Shown here in pieces: positions 42,999-51,547 of a DNA stretch of 64,000 nucleotides. The DNA comes from Mucilaginibacter cryoferens. GTDB lineage: Bacteria; Bacteroidota; Bacteroidia; Sphingobacteriales; Sphingobacteriaceae. Each line of letters opens with the position of its first letter. Positions within the stretch are counted from its first letter, which is position 1. The notes under the pieces were generated by a model. The model made no database searches and was not told the DNA's origin. It saw only the letters and a list, made by a program, of their open reading frames with translations. Position numbers and translations under genes: made by a program. The DNA lies in NCBI RefSeq assembly GCF_014205845.1, contig NZ_JACHCR010000013.1, positions 62,001 through 126,000 of the forward strand, in the 5' to 3' direction.

Positions 42999-45900
42999 AT
43001 GAAAAAAAAATATTTACTAAGCACTTTCATGAGAATGACGGTTATAATAGTATTTATAAGTATTACTATTATAAATTACACATTTGCGGCTAATGGCCTT
43101 ACTCATTTGCAGCATACAAATTCTGGTGTAATCAACTCAGCCATAAGTAAGGTTATAACGGGTAAAGTAGCCGATGAGAACGGTGCTGGACTACCCGGCG
43201 TAACGGTTACATTAAAAGGCACTACTACTGCAGCCGGAACCGATGTCAACGGCGCGTTCCGCATTGAGGTACCTAATGACCAGGCGGTACTTGTTTTTAC
43301 TTTTATAGGCTACGTTTCAAAAGAAGTATCTGTTTCGGGTAAATCTGTTATTAACGTATCGCTGAGCAGCGATTCTAAATCGCTAAATGAGGTAGTTGTT
43401 GTGGGTTACGGAACGCAAAAGCGTGCCAGTGTAACTGGCGCTGTTTCGTCGGTAAGCGGTAAAACATTGTCAGCTTTACCTGTTGGCGGTGTCGATCAGG
43501 CCCTGCAGGGCCGGGTGGCCGGTTTAACAGTTACCAATAATGGTTCGCCGGGTACAGCCCCAATTGTACAAATACGCGGTGTAAGTTCTGTAGGTTACGG
43601 AGGTGATCCCTTGTATATTATTGATGGTTTTCCGGGTTCTATCGGCGGTCTCGATCCGAGAGATATTCAATCAGTTGACGTACTCAAAGATGCAAGTGCC
43701 GCTGCAATCTACGGATCAAGAGCAACTAACGGCGTTATCATCATCACCACAAAAAAGGGTTCCACTGGTAAAGTTGTGTTAAGCTTCGATTCGTACGCTG
43801 GATTTCAGGAGGTTACTAAAAGGTACGACCTTCTTAATACCAACCAATATCTACAATACGAAAGGGCTTTAGACGGGGCCGCAGGTATTGGTGTGCCGCC
43901 GCGTTTGCAACCGGCAAACTTTAATCAGCCTATCTACGCAGGCTCTTCACAAACCTTCGCCCAAACCAACACCGACTGGCAGGGTGCCTACTTCAAAAAA
44001 GGACCTCTGCAACAGCATTCTGTTTCGCTAAGCGGTGGAAATGAAAGCTCACGCATATTTACTTCTGCCAGTTACTTTGATCAGGATGGTATTACCGTAG
44101 GAACAAATTTTAGCCGTAAAAGCTACCGAATGAATTCTGATCATAATCTGAACAAGTTTATTACAATTGGCGAAACATTCAATGTTTCTGAAACACGTCA
44201 ACGTTTTGGAATCCCCCCGGGCAACAGAACGCCTATTACCAATGTGATAAGGATGCAGCCGTACATACCTGTTTACAATCCAAATAGCCAAGGCGGTTAT
44301 TTTGGACCTCAAAGTAGTTTTGACGGTGCCGACCCGGTAAACCCGGTTGAACAGGCACTAATTAACGAAAATCGTAATTATGGTGTTGGAATACGCGGCA
44401 ACGCTTATTTAACGGTAAAGTTTACGCCCTGGCTCAAATTCAATTCTACCTACGGTATTGATTACGGAACAAACAGGCAAGAACAATACACACCAATATA
44501 TAACGATGGTGGTACTTCAAGCAACCCGCTTGCTTCAATAACCGAAAATACCGGATCAGGTACTACCACACTTTACACACAACAATTAACTTTCGACCAT
44601 ACTTTCGCCAGCAAACACCACGTATCGGCATTGGCGGTTTACGAAGTGCAAACCAACCGCAGCGATAGTCAAAACTCTTTTGGTAATCAAAATAACAACA
44701 TTATACGCACACTAAACAACGCCACAAATACAACTACCAATTACACTTATGGTACTAACGTTCTGCAGTCGTTAGTAGCCCGGGTGGGATATGATTTTGA
44801 AGGGAAATATTTAATTTCCGGTTCAATACGCCGCGATGGTTTGTCTGTTTGGGCCCCGGGCCACAAATATGAAAACTTCCCCGCGGCTTCAGTAGGCTGG
44901 AAGGTTGACCAGGAAAGTTTCATGAAGGATCTTACATCAGTAAGTGAGTTTAAAATACGGGCTGGCTATGGTGTTACCGGTATAAACGGAACTGTATTGG
45001 GAAATTACCCTTATGTTTCCAATGTTTCTGCGGGCGGCACAACATATCCGTTTGGCAACCTGGCAACGGGCGCTAATTCTGGTAATGGATCTTACTACAG
45101 TGCGTTAAGTAATTATTTTCTTCATTGGGAAATAACTAAATCAACAAACGTTGGTTTCGATCTGGGCTTATTTCAAAACGCATTTACCCTATCGGCCGAA
45201 GTTTATAAAAGAAAAACCGAGAATCTGATTTTAACTGTACCGGTACCGCCCAGCTATGGTGTTGGTGCCCCGATTGATAATGTTGGCGCGATGCAAAACA
45301 CCGGCTTTGAATTGACCGCAGGTTACCATAAAACAAATGGCGACTTTAAATATGATTTATCAGCTGTGTTTGGTTTAGCCAGAAATAAAGTTACCTCATT
45401 AACAGGAGCCGCAAACGGTACCATAACAGCCGGCGGCGATGCAGATTTTGGTGGTGGAGGTCCACTTACCAACACTTCGGTTGGTCAGCCTATTCAGTAT
45501 TTCTACGGCTATGTGGTAGAAGGCATATTCCAAAATGCATCAGATGTAACCAATCACGCTACACAAACAGGTGCAGCACCAGGCGATCTGAAATTTAAGG
45601 ATATTAATCACGACGGTGTAATTGATGCCAACGACAGGGTTAACCTGGGCAGTTACCTCCCTAAATTCACGTATTCATTAAATTACTCTGCCAGTTACAA
45701 GAATTTCGACATTGCTTTATTTTTCCAGGGAGTATATGGCAATAAAATATTTAACGCCGAAAAAATTATCGCCGAAGGTATGTCGAGGTTATTTAACTCA
45801 GATGTTAATGTGCTAAATGCCTGGACCCCCAGCAATACCAACACTAATATCCCAAGGGCTATTTCAGGAGACCCGAACTCGAATGTAAGGCCTTCATCTC

Positions 45901-46166
45901 GCTGGGTCGAAAGCGGCTCGTACCTCCGTCTTAAAAACCTCCAGTTAGGCTACAATTTGCCAATGCCGTGGCTTAAAACCTCCACTAACAATTTGGTAAG
46001 CAAAGTGAGGATCTATTTATCATCAACAAACCTGTTTACTATTACAAAGTATACCGGGCTTGATCCTGAGGTCGGCTCTAAAAACGGAACGCTTACAAAT
46101 GGTATAGACTATGGTCAATATCCTACGCCAAGAGTGTTCCAGGTAGGTTTACAGGCAACATTTTAA
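42999..46166 (+). CDS. SusC/RagA TonB-dependent outer-membrane transporter (no STN domain)
   Basis: 1055 residues. Signal peptide with core MTVIIVFISITIINYTFAANG (about 13-33). Carboxypeptidase-regulatory-like domain about 52-122 (ITGKVADENGAGLPGVTVTLKG), TonB-box-like NEVVVVGYGTQ (130-140), plug (VQIRGVSSVGYGGDPLYIIDG, SVDVLKDASAAAIYGSRATNGVIIITTKKG), then the barrel ending VFQVGLQATF. The N-terminal STN domain of the left-hand SusC is lacking, so it is not under FecR/ECF control. It imports an oligosaccharide, by context from hemicellulose, with the SusD encoded 21 bases downstream. Confidence 0.97.
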   Translation: MKKKYLLSTFMRMTVIIVFISITIINYTFAANGLTHLQHTNSGVINSAISKVITGKVADENGAGLPGVTVTLKGTTTAAGTDVNGAFRIEVPNDQAVLVFTFIGYVSKEVSVSGKSVINVSLSSDSKSLNEVVVVGYGTQKRASVTGAVSSVSGKTLSALPVGGVDQALQGRVAGLTVTNNGSPGTAPIVQIRGVSSVGYGGDPLYIIDGFPGSIGGLDPRDIQSVDVLKDASAAAIYGSRATNGVIIITTKKGSTGKVVLSFDSYAGFQEVTKRYDLLNTNQYLQYERALDGAAGIGVPPRLQPANFNQPIYAGSSQTFAQTNTDWQGAYFKKGPLQQHSVSLSGGNESSRIFTSASYFDQDGITVGTNFSRKSYRMNSDHNLNKFITIGETFNVSETRQRFGIPPGNRTPITNVIRMQPYIPVYNPNSQGGYFGPQSSFDGADPVNPVEQALINENRNYGVGIRGNAYLTVKFTPWLKFNSTYGIDYGTNRQEQYTPIYNDGGTSSNPLASITENTGSGTTTLYTQQLTFDHTFASKHHVSALAVYEVQTNRSDSQNSFGNQNNNIIRTLNNATNTTTNYTYGTNVLQSLVARVGYDFEGKYLISGSIRRDGLSVWAPGHKYENFPAASVGWKVDQESFMKDLTSVSEFKIRAGYGVTGINGTVLGNYPYVSNVSAGGTTYPFGNLATGANSGNGSYYSALSNYFLHWEITKSTNVGFDLGLFQNAFTLSAEVYKRKTENLILTVPVPPSYGVGAPIDNVGAMQNTGFELTAGYHKTNGDFKYDLSAVFGLARNKVTSLTGAANGTITAGGDADFGGGGPLTNTSVGQPIQYFYGYVVEGIFQNASDVTNHATQTGAAPGDLKFKDINHDGVIDANDRVNLGSYLPKFTYSLNYSASYKNFDIALFFQGVYGNKIFNAEKIIAEGMSRLFNSDVNVLNAWTPSNTNTNIPRAISGDPNSNVRPSSRWVESGSYLRLKNLQLGYNLPMPWLKTSTNNLVSKVRIYLSSTNLFTITKYTGLDPEVGSKNGTLTNGIDYGQYPTPRVFQVGLQATF

Positions 46167-46187
46167 CAATCATTAAATTGATATATT

Positions 46188-47747
46188 ATGAAACATAGAA
46201 AAATTTATCTATTGTCAACCATTATCTTATTAACGATAACGGTGATCGTATTGTCGTGTAAAAAATCAGCGCTAAATACATCTGATCCTAATAACCTTAC
46301 CACAGGCAACTATTATAAAACGGCAGCGCAACTAAAGGCGGGGGTTAACGCCATCTACGCGGTTATGCATCAAAACAACCTGGTATCCCGGGAGTGGTTT
46401 TACCTGCATGATACCAGGAGCGACGAAGTAGCACCCGGCGGCGGGCAATTGGAAGCTGCAAGGCTTCAGTTAATCAACAATACCGATGATCCTACAAACC
46501 CTGTGATGAATTCTGTATGGAATGGCTGGTATACGGTAATTTTCCGTGCTAATGTTGTAACCGATAACGCGCCAAATGTTACCGATAACGTAGCTGATGC
46601 TAAAGAATCAGTGGGCGAGGCAAAATTTCTGCGTGCCTGGGCTTATTTCGATTTGGTTAGCATGTGGGGCGCGGTGCCACTGGTAACATCAGTTCCCAAA
46701 AGCGTTACCGACTTTAAACCACGCGCTGACGTTGCCACTGTTTATGCGCAGATAGTTAAGGACCTTACAGACGCAGCAGCAGCACTGCCCGGAAAATCAG
46801 CTACTGATAAAGGACGGGCTACGGCATCTGCCGCCTATGCGATGCTAGGCAGGGTGCTAATGCAGCAAGGCAATTATGCTGATGCTAAAGCTGCCTTTCT
46901 TAAGATACCTACCAGCGGGGCCGATGGCTATTCATTAACTGCCCGTTATCTTGATAATTTTGAGTTAGCCACCGAATTTAACAATGAATCAATTTTTGAA
47001 GTTGTGTTTGTAGATAAAGGGACTAATGGCTACAACTGGGGTGGCGAAAGCGCAACTGAAGACCAAGCAACAGTTAGAAATCAGGAATACTGCCCTGTTG
47101 CGTGGAGAAACCTTATTCCTTCAAACAAATATTTGAATGAATTTGAAAGTACAGCTACCGGCGCGGTAAAAACAGATCCACGTTTTTCATATAGCGTTTA
47201 TCAGAGCGGCGACATTTACAACAACGGCCAAAGTACTTTAACTGATGCCGATCAAAACGGTAACTCTTCGGTTTTAAACGGCGTTACCAAAAAAATTAGC
47301 TGGCGTAAATTTATGATCATATACCAGGAAAGTGCAGCTATTGCAAGCTTCCACCCGGGCGGTAATAACCAACGCATTATACGCTATTCTGAAATTTTAC
47401 TTAACCTTGCCGAGTGTGCTAATGAAACAGGCGACCTTGCCGGAGCTGTAACATACCTTAATATGGTGCGTGCAAGGCCAGATGTTGCAATGCCTCCTTA
47501 TCCAACAGTTCAATTTCCGGTTGCTTCTAAAAACGATGTGGTTAAAGCCATAATGCACGAAAGAATGGTAGAATTAGGCGATGAAGAAGTACGTAACATT
47601 GACATTTTAAGATGGCGCAAAAAAGGGTATTTTGCTACCGAGCCGATTGCTGGTTTCAACGCCAACAGAGACGGGTTACTACCTATACCTCAAGCTGAGT
47701 TGGATAATAACCCTCTTGTTGCAGGGCACCAAAATCCCGGCTATTAA
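46188..47747 (+). CDS. SusD/RagB family nutrient-binding lipoprotein
   Basis: 519 residues; lipobox IVLSC (Cys24) then KKS. SusD fold: NNLTTGNYYKTAAQLKAGVNAIYAVM, VGEAKFLRAWAYFDLVSMWGAVPLVT near 135, IRYSEILLNLAECANETGDLAGAVTYLNMVRARP near 395, and the C-terminal MHERMVELGDEEVRNIDILRWRKKGYF plus LLPIPQAELDNNP. It is the lid and binding partner of the SusC encoded 21 bases upstream. A terminator separates it from the FG-GAP gene, so read-through would be needed for coexpression from the same promoter. Confidence 0.97.
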   Translation: MKHRKIYLLSTIILLTITVIVLSCKKSALNTSDPNNLTTGNYYKTAAQLKAGVNAIYAVMHQNNLVSREWFYLHDTRSDEVAPGGGQLEAARLQLINNTDDPTNPVMNSVWNGWYTVIFRANVVTDNAPNVTDNVADAKESVGEAKFLRAWAYFDLVSMWGAVPLVTSVPKSVTDFKPRADVATVYAQIVKDLTDAAAALPGKSATDKGRATASAAYAMLGRVLMQQGNYADAKAAFLKIPTSGADGYSLTARYLDNFELATEFNNESIFEVVFVDKGTNGYNWGGESATEDQATVRNQEYCPVAWRNLIPSNKYLNEFESTATGAVKTDPRFSYSVYQSGDIYNNGQSTLTDADQNGNSSVLNGVTKKISWRKFMIIYQESAAIASFHPGGNNQRIIRYSEILLNLAECANETGDLAGAVTYLNMVRARPDVAMPPYPTVQFPVASKNDVVKAIMHERMVELGDEEVRNIDILRWRKKGYFATEPIAGFNANRDGLLPIPQAELDNNPLVAGHQNPGY

Positions 47748-47765
47748 TTTATTACACCCATTTTA

Positions 47766-47799
47766 AAAGCAGGCAGCCTACAAGCCGCCTGCTTTTTCT
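47766..47799 (+). terminator. Terminator between SusD and FG-GAP genes
   Basis: AAAGCAGGC (47766-47774) pairs with GCCTGCTTT (47787-47795), a perfect 9-bp stem followed by TTCTTATATTT. It begins 18 bases after the SusD stop. Confidence 0.75.
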
Positions 47800-47816
47800 T
47801 ATATTTAAGTTAAACT

Positions 47817-50800
47817 ATGAAAAGGCTTCTTATTGGTTTTACTGTAGCCATACTAATTTCATCCTGTAAAAAACATACGCTATTTGAGCAAATACCATCC
47901 TCTGCTTCCGGCGTTACATTTAATAACCTGATTACAGAAAACGATTCGATTAATCCTATCGATAATGCCACTGTATATAATGGCGGAGGTGTTGGCATAG
48001 GTGATTTTAATAACGATGGCTTACCGGATATTTATTTTACAGGCAACATGGTGCCCAATAAGCTATATCTTAATAAAGGTAATTTTAAGTTTGAGGATGT
48101 TACCGCCCAGGCAGGAGTAGCCGGCAAAGAACGTTGGGGAAAAGGTGTATCTATTATTGACATTAATAACGATGGTTTGCCCGATATATACGTATGTAAT
48201 TCGTTTGCAAATGATCCCCAAAAAAGGCAAAACTTACTGTATATAAACCAAGGGGTTAATAAGGAGGGTGTTCCTGTATTTAAGGAGGAGGCAAAGGAAT
48301 ATGGCCTTGATATTCAATTATTCTCTACCATGGCCAGCTTTTTTGATTATGATAACGACGGCGACCTTGATATGTATTTGACCGTAAATGAGCCAAATCC
48401 TGCCGAGTTTCCGAACCAGTTCAGACCCATTGATACCACCGGTACCGGCAGAAGCATGGGGCGATTATATAGGAACGACTGGGACCCAAAACTTAAACAC
48501 CCGGTATTTAAAGATGTATCATTAGCCGCAGGAATCAAAATAGAGGGATACGGACATGGAGCAACCATTGCTGATATTAATCTCGACGGCTGGAAAGACA
48601 TATATGTTACAAACGATTTTCTGTCGAATAATATATTGTATATCAACAATCATGATGGCACTTTTACCGATAAATCGAAAGCGTATTTTAAGCATACCTC
48701 ATTTAATGCCATGGGTCAGGATATTGAGGACATAAACAACGACGGGCTGGCCGATATACTTGAATTGGATATGAATCCGGCTGATAATTTCCGAAAAAAA
48801 ATGATGTCGGGACCAAACAGCTATACCACTATTCAAAATTTTGACCACTACGGCTATCAATATCAATACGTTCGAAATACACTTCAGCTAAATCAAGGAC
48901 CCTCTGTTGGAGAAAATAACCAGCTGGGGCATCCTGTGTTTAGCGAAATTGGCTTTTTAAGTGGTGTGGCACAAACAGATTGGAGCTGGACACCGATGGT
49001 AACCGATTTTGATAACGACGGTTACCGCGATATTATAGTTACCAACGGTTATCCCCGCGACGTTACAGATCATGATTTTATTGCTTACCGGTCCAATGCA
49101 TTTTTGATAACGCCAAAGAAGGAAGTTCTCAAGCAGATACCGTCGGTAAAAATTCACAATTATGCATTTCGCAACAATGGCGGTTTACAATTTAAGGATG
49201 TGAGCATGGATTGGGGCCTGGGCATTCCCTCCTTTTCGAATGGTGCCGTTTATGTCGACCTAAATAATGACGGCGCATTAGACCTCGTAATTAATAATAT
49301 CAATGACGAGGCGCTAATTTATAAAAATACCGCCGGGGAGAATAAAGAAAATGCGCACCATTACCTTAACGTAAAGTTTGAAGGGCCCAATCAGAACCGC
49401 GAGGGAATTGGAGCTTTTGTGCATATATATTACCAGCACGGTTTACACCAGGTATACGAAAACAATCCTTACAGGGGCTACCTTTCCAGCATTCAACCTA
49501 TAGCACATTTTGGGCTAGGTGAATGCAAAACCATAGACTCGGTGGTTGTTAAGTGGCCTAACAAATACCGGCAAACATTTTTAAATGTAAATGCAGATCA
49601 AACTTTATCTGCAAACGTTAATAATGCTCATCAAACCTATACCAGGACAAAGCCGGTACAACTAAAAGCCCCGTTATTTACTAATATCACAGGCAAAAGC
49701 GCGGTTAAATACATTCACCGCGACACGGATTATGCAGACTTTAATATTCAAAAGCTTTTACCCCATAAACTCTCAGAGTATAATCCAGCGCTGTCTGTAG
49801 GCGATATTAACGGTGATGGCTTAGATGATATAGTTGTTGGTGGAAATTTGAAAGAGCCGGCACAGATTTTTTTTCAACAAAAAAATGGCACATTTATACA
49901 GCGGGACCTTTTAGAAAAAAAGAAGTACGATCGCCCCTATCTTGACGGAGGGATTCTCATTTTTGATGCAAACGGCGATAAATTTCCGGATGTATTAATT
50001 ACCGGCAGTGGTTATAAAACGCCAGCAAATGATCCGGCTTACCAGGACCGCTTGTATATTAATGATGGCAAAGGCCATTTTACACTTGCAGAACATGCGT
50101 TACCGGTATGTTTTAAAAGTAAGTTGTGTGTAAGGGCTTTTGATTATAATAACGACGGCAAATTAGATCTGTTTATTTCGGGACGGGTGGAACCATGGAG
50201 ATATCCTGAACCGGTTAATAGCTATATTTTAAGAAATGACACAAAAAACGGGAAGGTAAAATTCACAGATGTGACCAGTGAAGTTGCTCCCGACTTAAAA
50301 AAGATCGGCTTGGTTTGCGACGCCATTTTTAGTGATTTTGACAACGATGGTAAAACAGACCTGATATTAGCAGGAGAATGGATGCCGCTAACTTTCTTAA
50401 AAAACATAGGTGGAAAGTTTGTAAACGTTACAGCAAAAAGTGGCGTTGGCAATAAAACCGGATGGTGGAACTCCATAATTGCAGGCGATTTTAGGCATAC
50501 CGGTAGAACAGATTATATAGTTGGAAATGTTGGGTTAAACACACTTTACCAGGCCAGCGACGAGTTCCCGGTTTTTATAACAGCAAATGATTTCGACAAA
50601 AGAAACCGGTTTGACGCATTTCCATCATTGTTTCTTCCGGGTAAAGATGGCATAAAACGGGAATACCCTGCAAATGTAAGAGACGATGCCTTTAAGCAAA
50701 TGATAACTTTACGTGCAAAATTTACCAACTACCATTCTTATGCAGAGGCTACTATGCAAGATGTGCTGAGTGCCAACCAAATGAAAAATGCGTTGCGGCT

Positions 50801-51380
50801 TAATGCCACCGAGTTGAGGTCCTGCTATTTCAGGAATGATGGCGAAGGTAAATTCACGATAGTTCCATTACCTATTGAAGCACAGGTTTCGGCATTAAAT
50901 GGGATGGTGGCCGACGATTTTGACGCGGACGGCAATCTCGATTTATTAATTAATGGAAATGATTTTGGTACAGATGTTTCCATTGGAAGATATGATGCCC
51001 TAAATGGGTTATTGCTAAAAGGGAATGGCAAAGGTGGGTTTAGCCCTTTATCAATTGCACGCAGCGGGATATATTTACCTGGAGATGGGAAAGCGCTTGT
51101 AAAATTAAGGGGGGCAGCCAATAACTATCTGATGGCAGCAAGCGAACACTTAGGGCCTCTCCAAATTTTTCAATTAAATGCCAACGTATCTATGTTAAAA
51201 ATAGGTGATACAGATCAAAGTGCTGTTATTACCTACAAAAATGGCAGTCGTACCAAACAAGAATTTTACTATGGCAGCTCCTTTCTTTCGCAATCCTCCA
51301 GATTTATCCTCATCAATGATAAAATGGCACAGGTATCAATAAAAAATAATTCTGGGATAACCAGGCTTGTCAAATTTTAG
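47817..51380 (+). CDS. Large FG-GAP/VCBS-repeat lipoprotein with ASPIC/UnbV domain
   Basis: 1187 residues; lipobox ISSC (Cys17) then KKH. Many integrin-type FG-GAP repeats with calcium-binding loops (DFNNDGLPDIYFTG, DINNDGLPDIYVCN, DYDNDGDLDMYLT, DINLDGWKDIYVT, DFDNDGYRDIIVT, DLNNDGALDLVIN, DINGDGLDDIVVG, DYNNDGKLDLFISG, DFDNDGKTDLILAG, DFDADGNLDLLING) form one or two beta-propellers. An ASPIC/UnbV domain lies about 510-590 (NREGIGAFVHIYYQHG, HFGLGECKTIDSVVVKWPNK). Lipidated and probably surface-exposed; a glycan- or protein-binding role is inferred. No catalytic motif. Proteins of this type (CRTAC1-like) are often SusCD companions in this family. Confidence 0.9.
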   Translation: MKRLLIGFTVAILISSCKKHTLFEQIPSSASGVTFNNLITENDSINPIDNATVYNGGGVGIGDFNNDGLPDIYFTGNMVPNKLYLNKGNFKFEDVTAQAGVAGKERWGKGVSIIDINNDGLPDIYVCNSFANDPQKRQNLLYINQGVNKEGVPVFKEEAKEYGLDIQLFSTMASFFDYDNDGDLDMYLTVNEPNPAEFPNQFRPIDTTGTGRSMGRLYRNDWDPKLKHPVFKDVSLAAGIKIEGYGHGATIADINLDGWKDIYVTNDFLSNNILYINNHDGTFTDKSKAYFKHTSFNAMGQDIEDINNDGLADILELDMNPADNFRKKMMSGPNSYTTIQNFDHYGYQYQYVRNTLQLNQGPSVGENNQLGHPVFSEIGFLSGVAQTDWSWTPMVTDFDNDGYRDIIVTNGYPRDVTDHDFIAYRSNAFLITPKKEVLKQIPSVKIHNYAFRNNGGLQFKDVSMDWGLGIPSFSNGAVYVDLNNDGALDLVINNINDEALIYKNTAGENKENAHHYLNVKFEGPNQNREGIGAFVHIYYQHGLHQVYENNPYRGYLSSIQPIAHFGLGECKTIDSVVVKWPNKYRQTFLNVNADQTLSANVNNAHQTYTRTKPVQLKAPLFTNITGKSAVKYIHRDTDYADFNIQKLLPHKLSEYNPALSVGDINGDGLDDIVVGGNLKEPAQIFFQQKNGTFIQRDLLEKKKYDRPYLDGGILIFDANGDKFPDVLITGSGYKTPANDPAYQDRLYINDGKGHFTLAEHALPVCFKSKLCVRAFDYNNDGKLDLFISGRVEPWRYPEPVNSYILRNDTKNGKVKFTDVTSEVAPDLKKIGLVCDAIFSDFDNDGKTDLILAGEWMPLTFLKNIGGKFVNVTAKSGVGNKTGWWNSIIAGDFRHTGRTDYIVGNVGLNTLYQASDEFPVFITANDFDKRNRFDAFPSLFLPGKDGIKREYPANVRDDAFKQMITLRAKFTNYHSYAEATMQDVLSANQMKNALRLNATELRSCYFRNDGEGKFTIVPLPIEAQVSALNGMVADDFDADGNLDLLINGNDFGTDVSIGRYDALNGLLLKGNGKGGFSPLSIARSGIYLPGDGKALVKLRGAANNYLMAASEHLGPLQIFQLNANVSMLKIGDTDQSAVITYKNGSRTKQEFYYGSSFLSQSSRFILINDKMAQVSIKNNSGITRLVKF

Positions 51381-51440
51381 TTTAAATATCGTTGTCGGAT
51401 AATGTAGGATTCGCTGTTCTTGACTAATAGACTTCTTATT

Positions 51441-51500
51441 AGTGCAAATCTAAATCATTGATAATGCTGCCGCGCATGATGATTTAGATTTGCACTTTTT
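51441..51500 (+). terminator. Strong terminator between convergent FG-GAP genes
   Basis: AGTGCAAATCTAAATCAT (51441-51458) and ATGATTTAGATTTGCACT (51479-51496) form a perfect 18-bp stem with a 20-base loop, followed on plus by TTTTTATATTT. No T-run on the minus side, so it mainly serves the plus-strand gene. Confidence 0.88.
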
Positions 51501-51547
51501 ATATTTAAACAAACAATATACTTACCCTCAATACATCATTTTGCCTC

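Noticed and set aside
51381..51440. Possible small gene between the FG-GAP genes
   Set aside because: The region is explained by the long terminator hairpin; no frame is open long enough.
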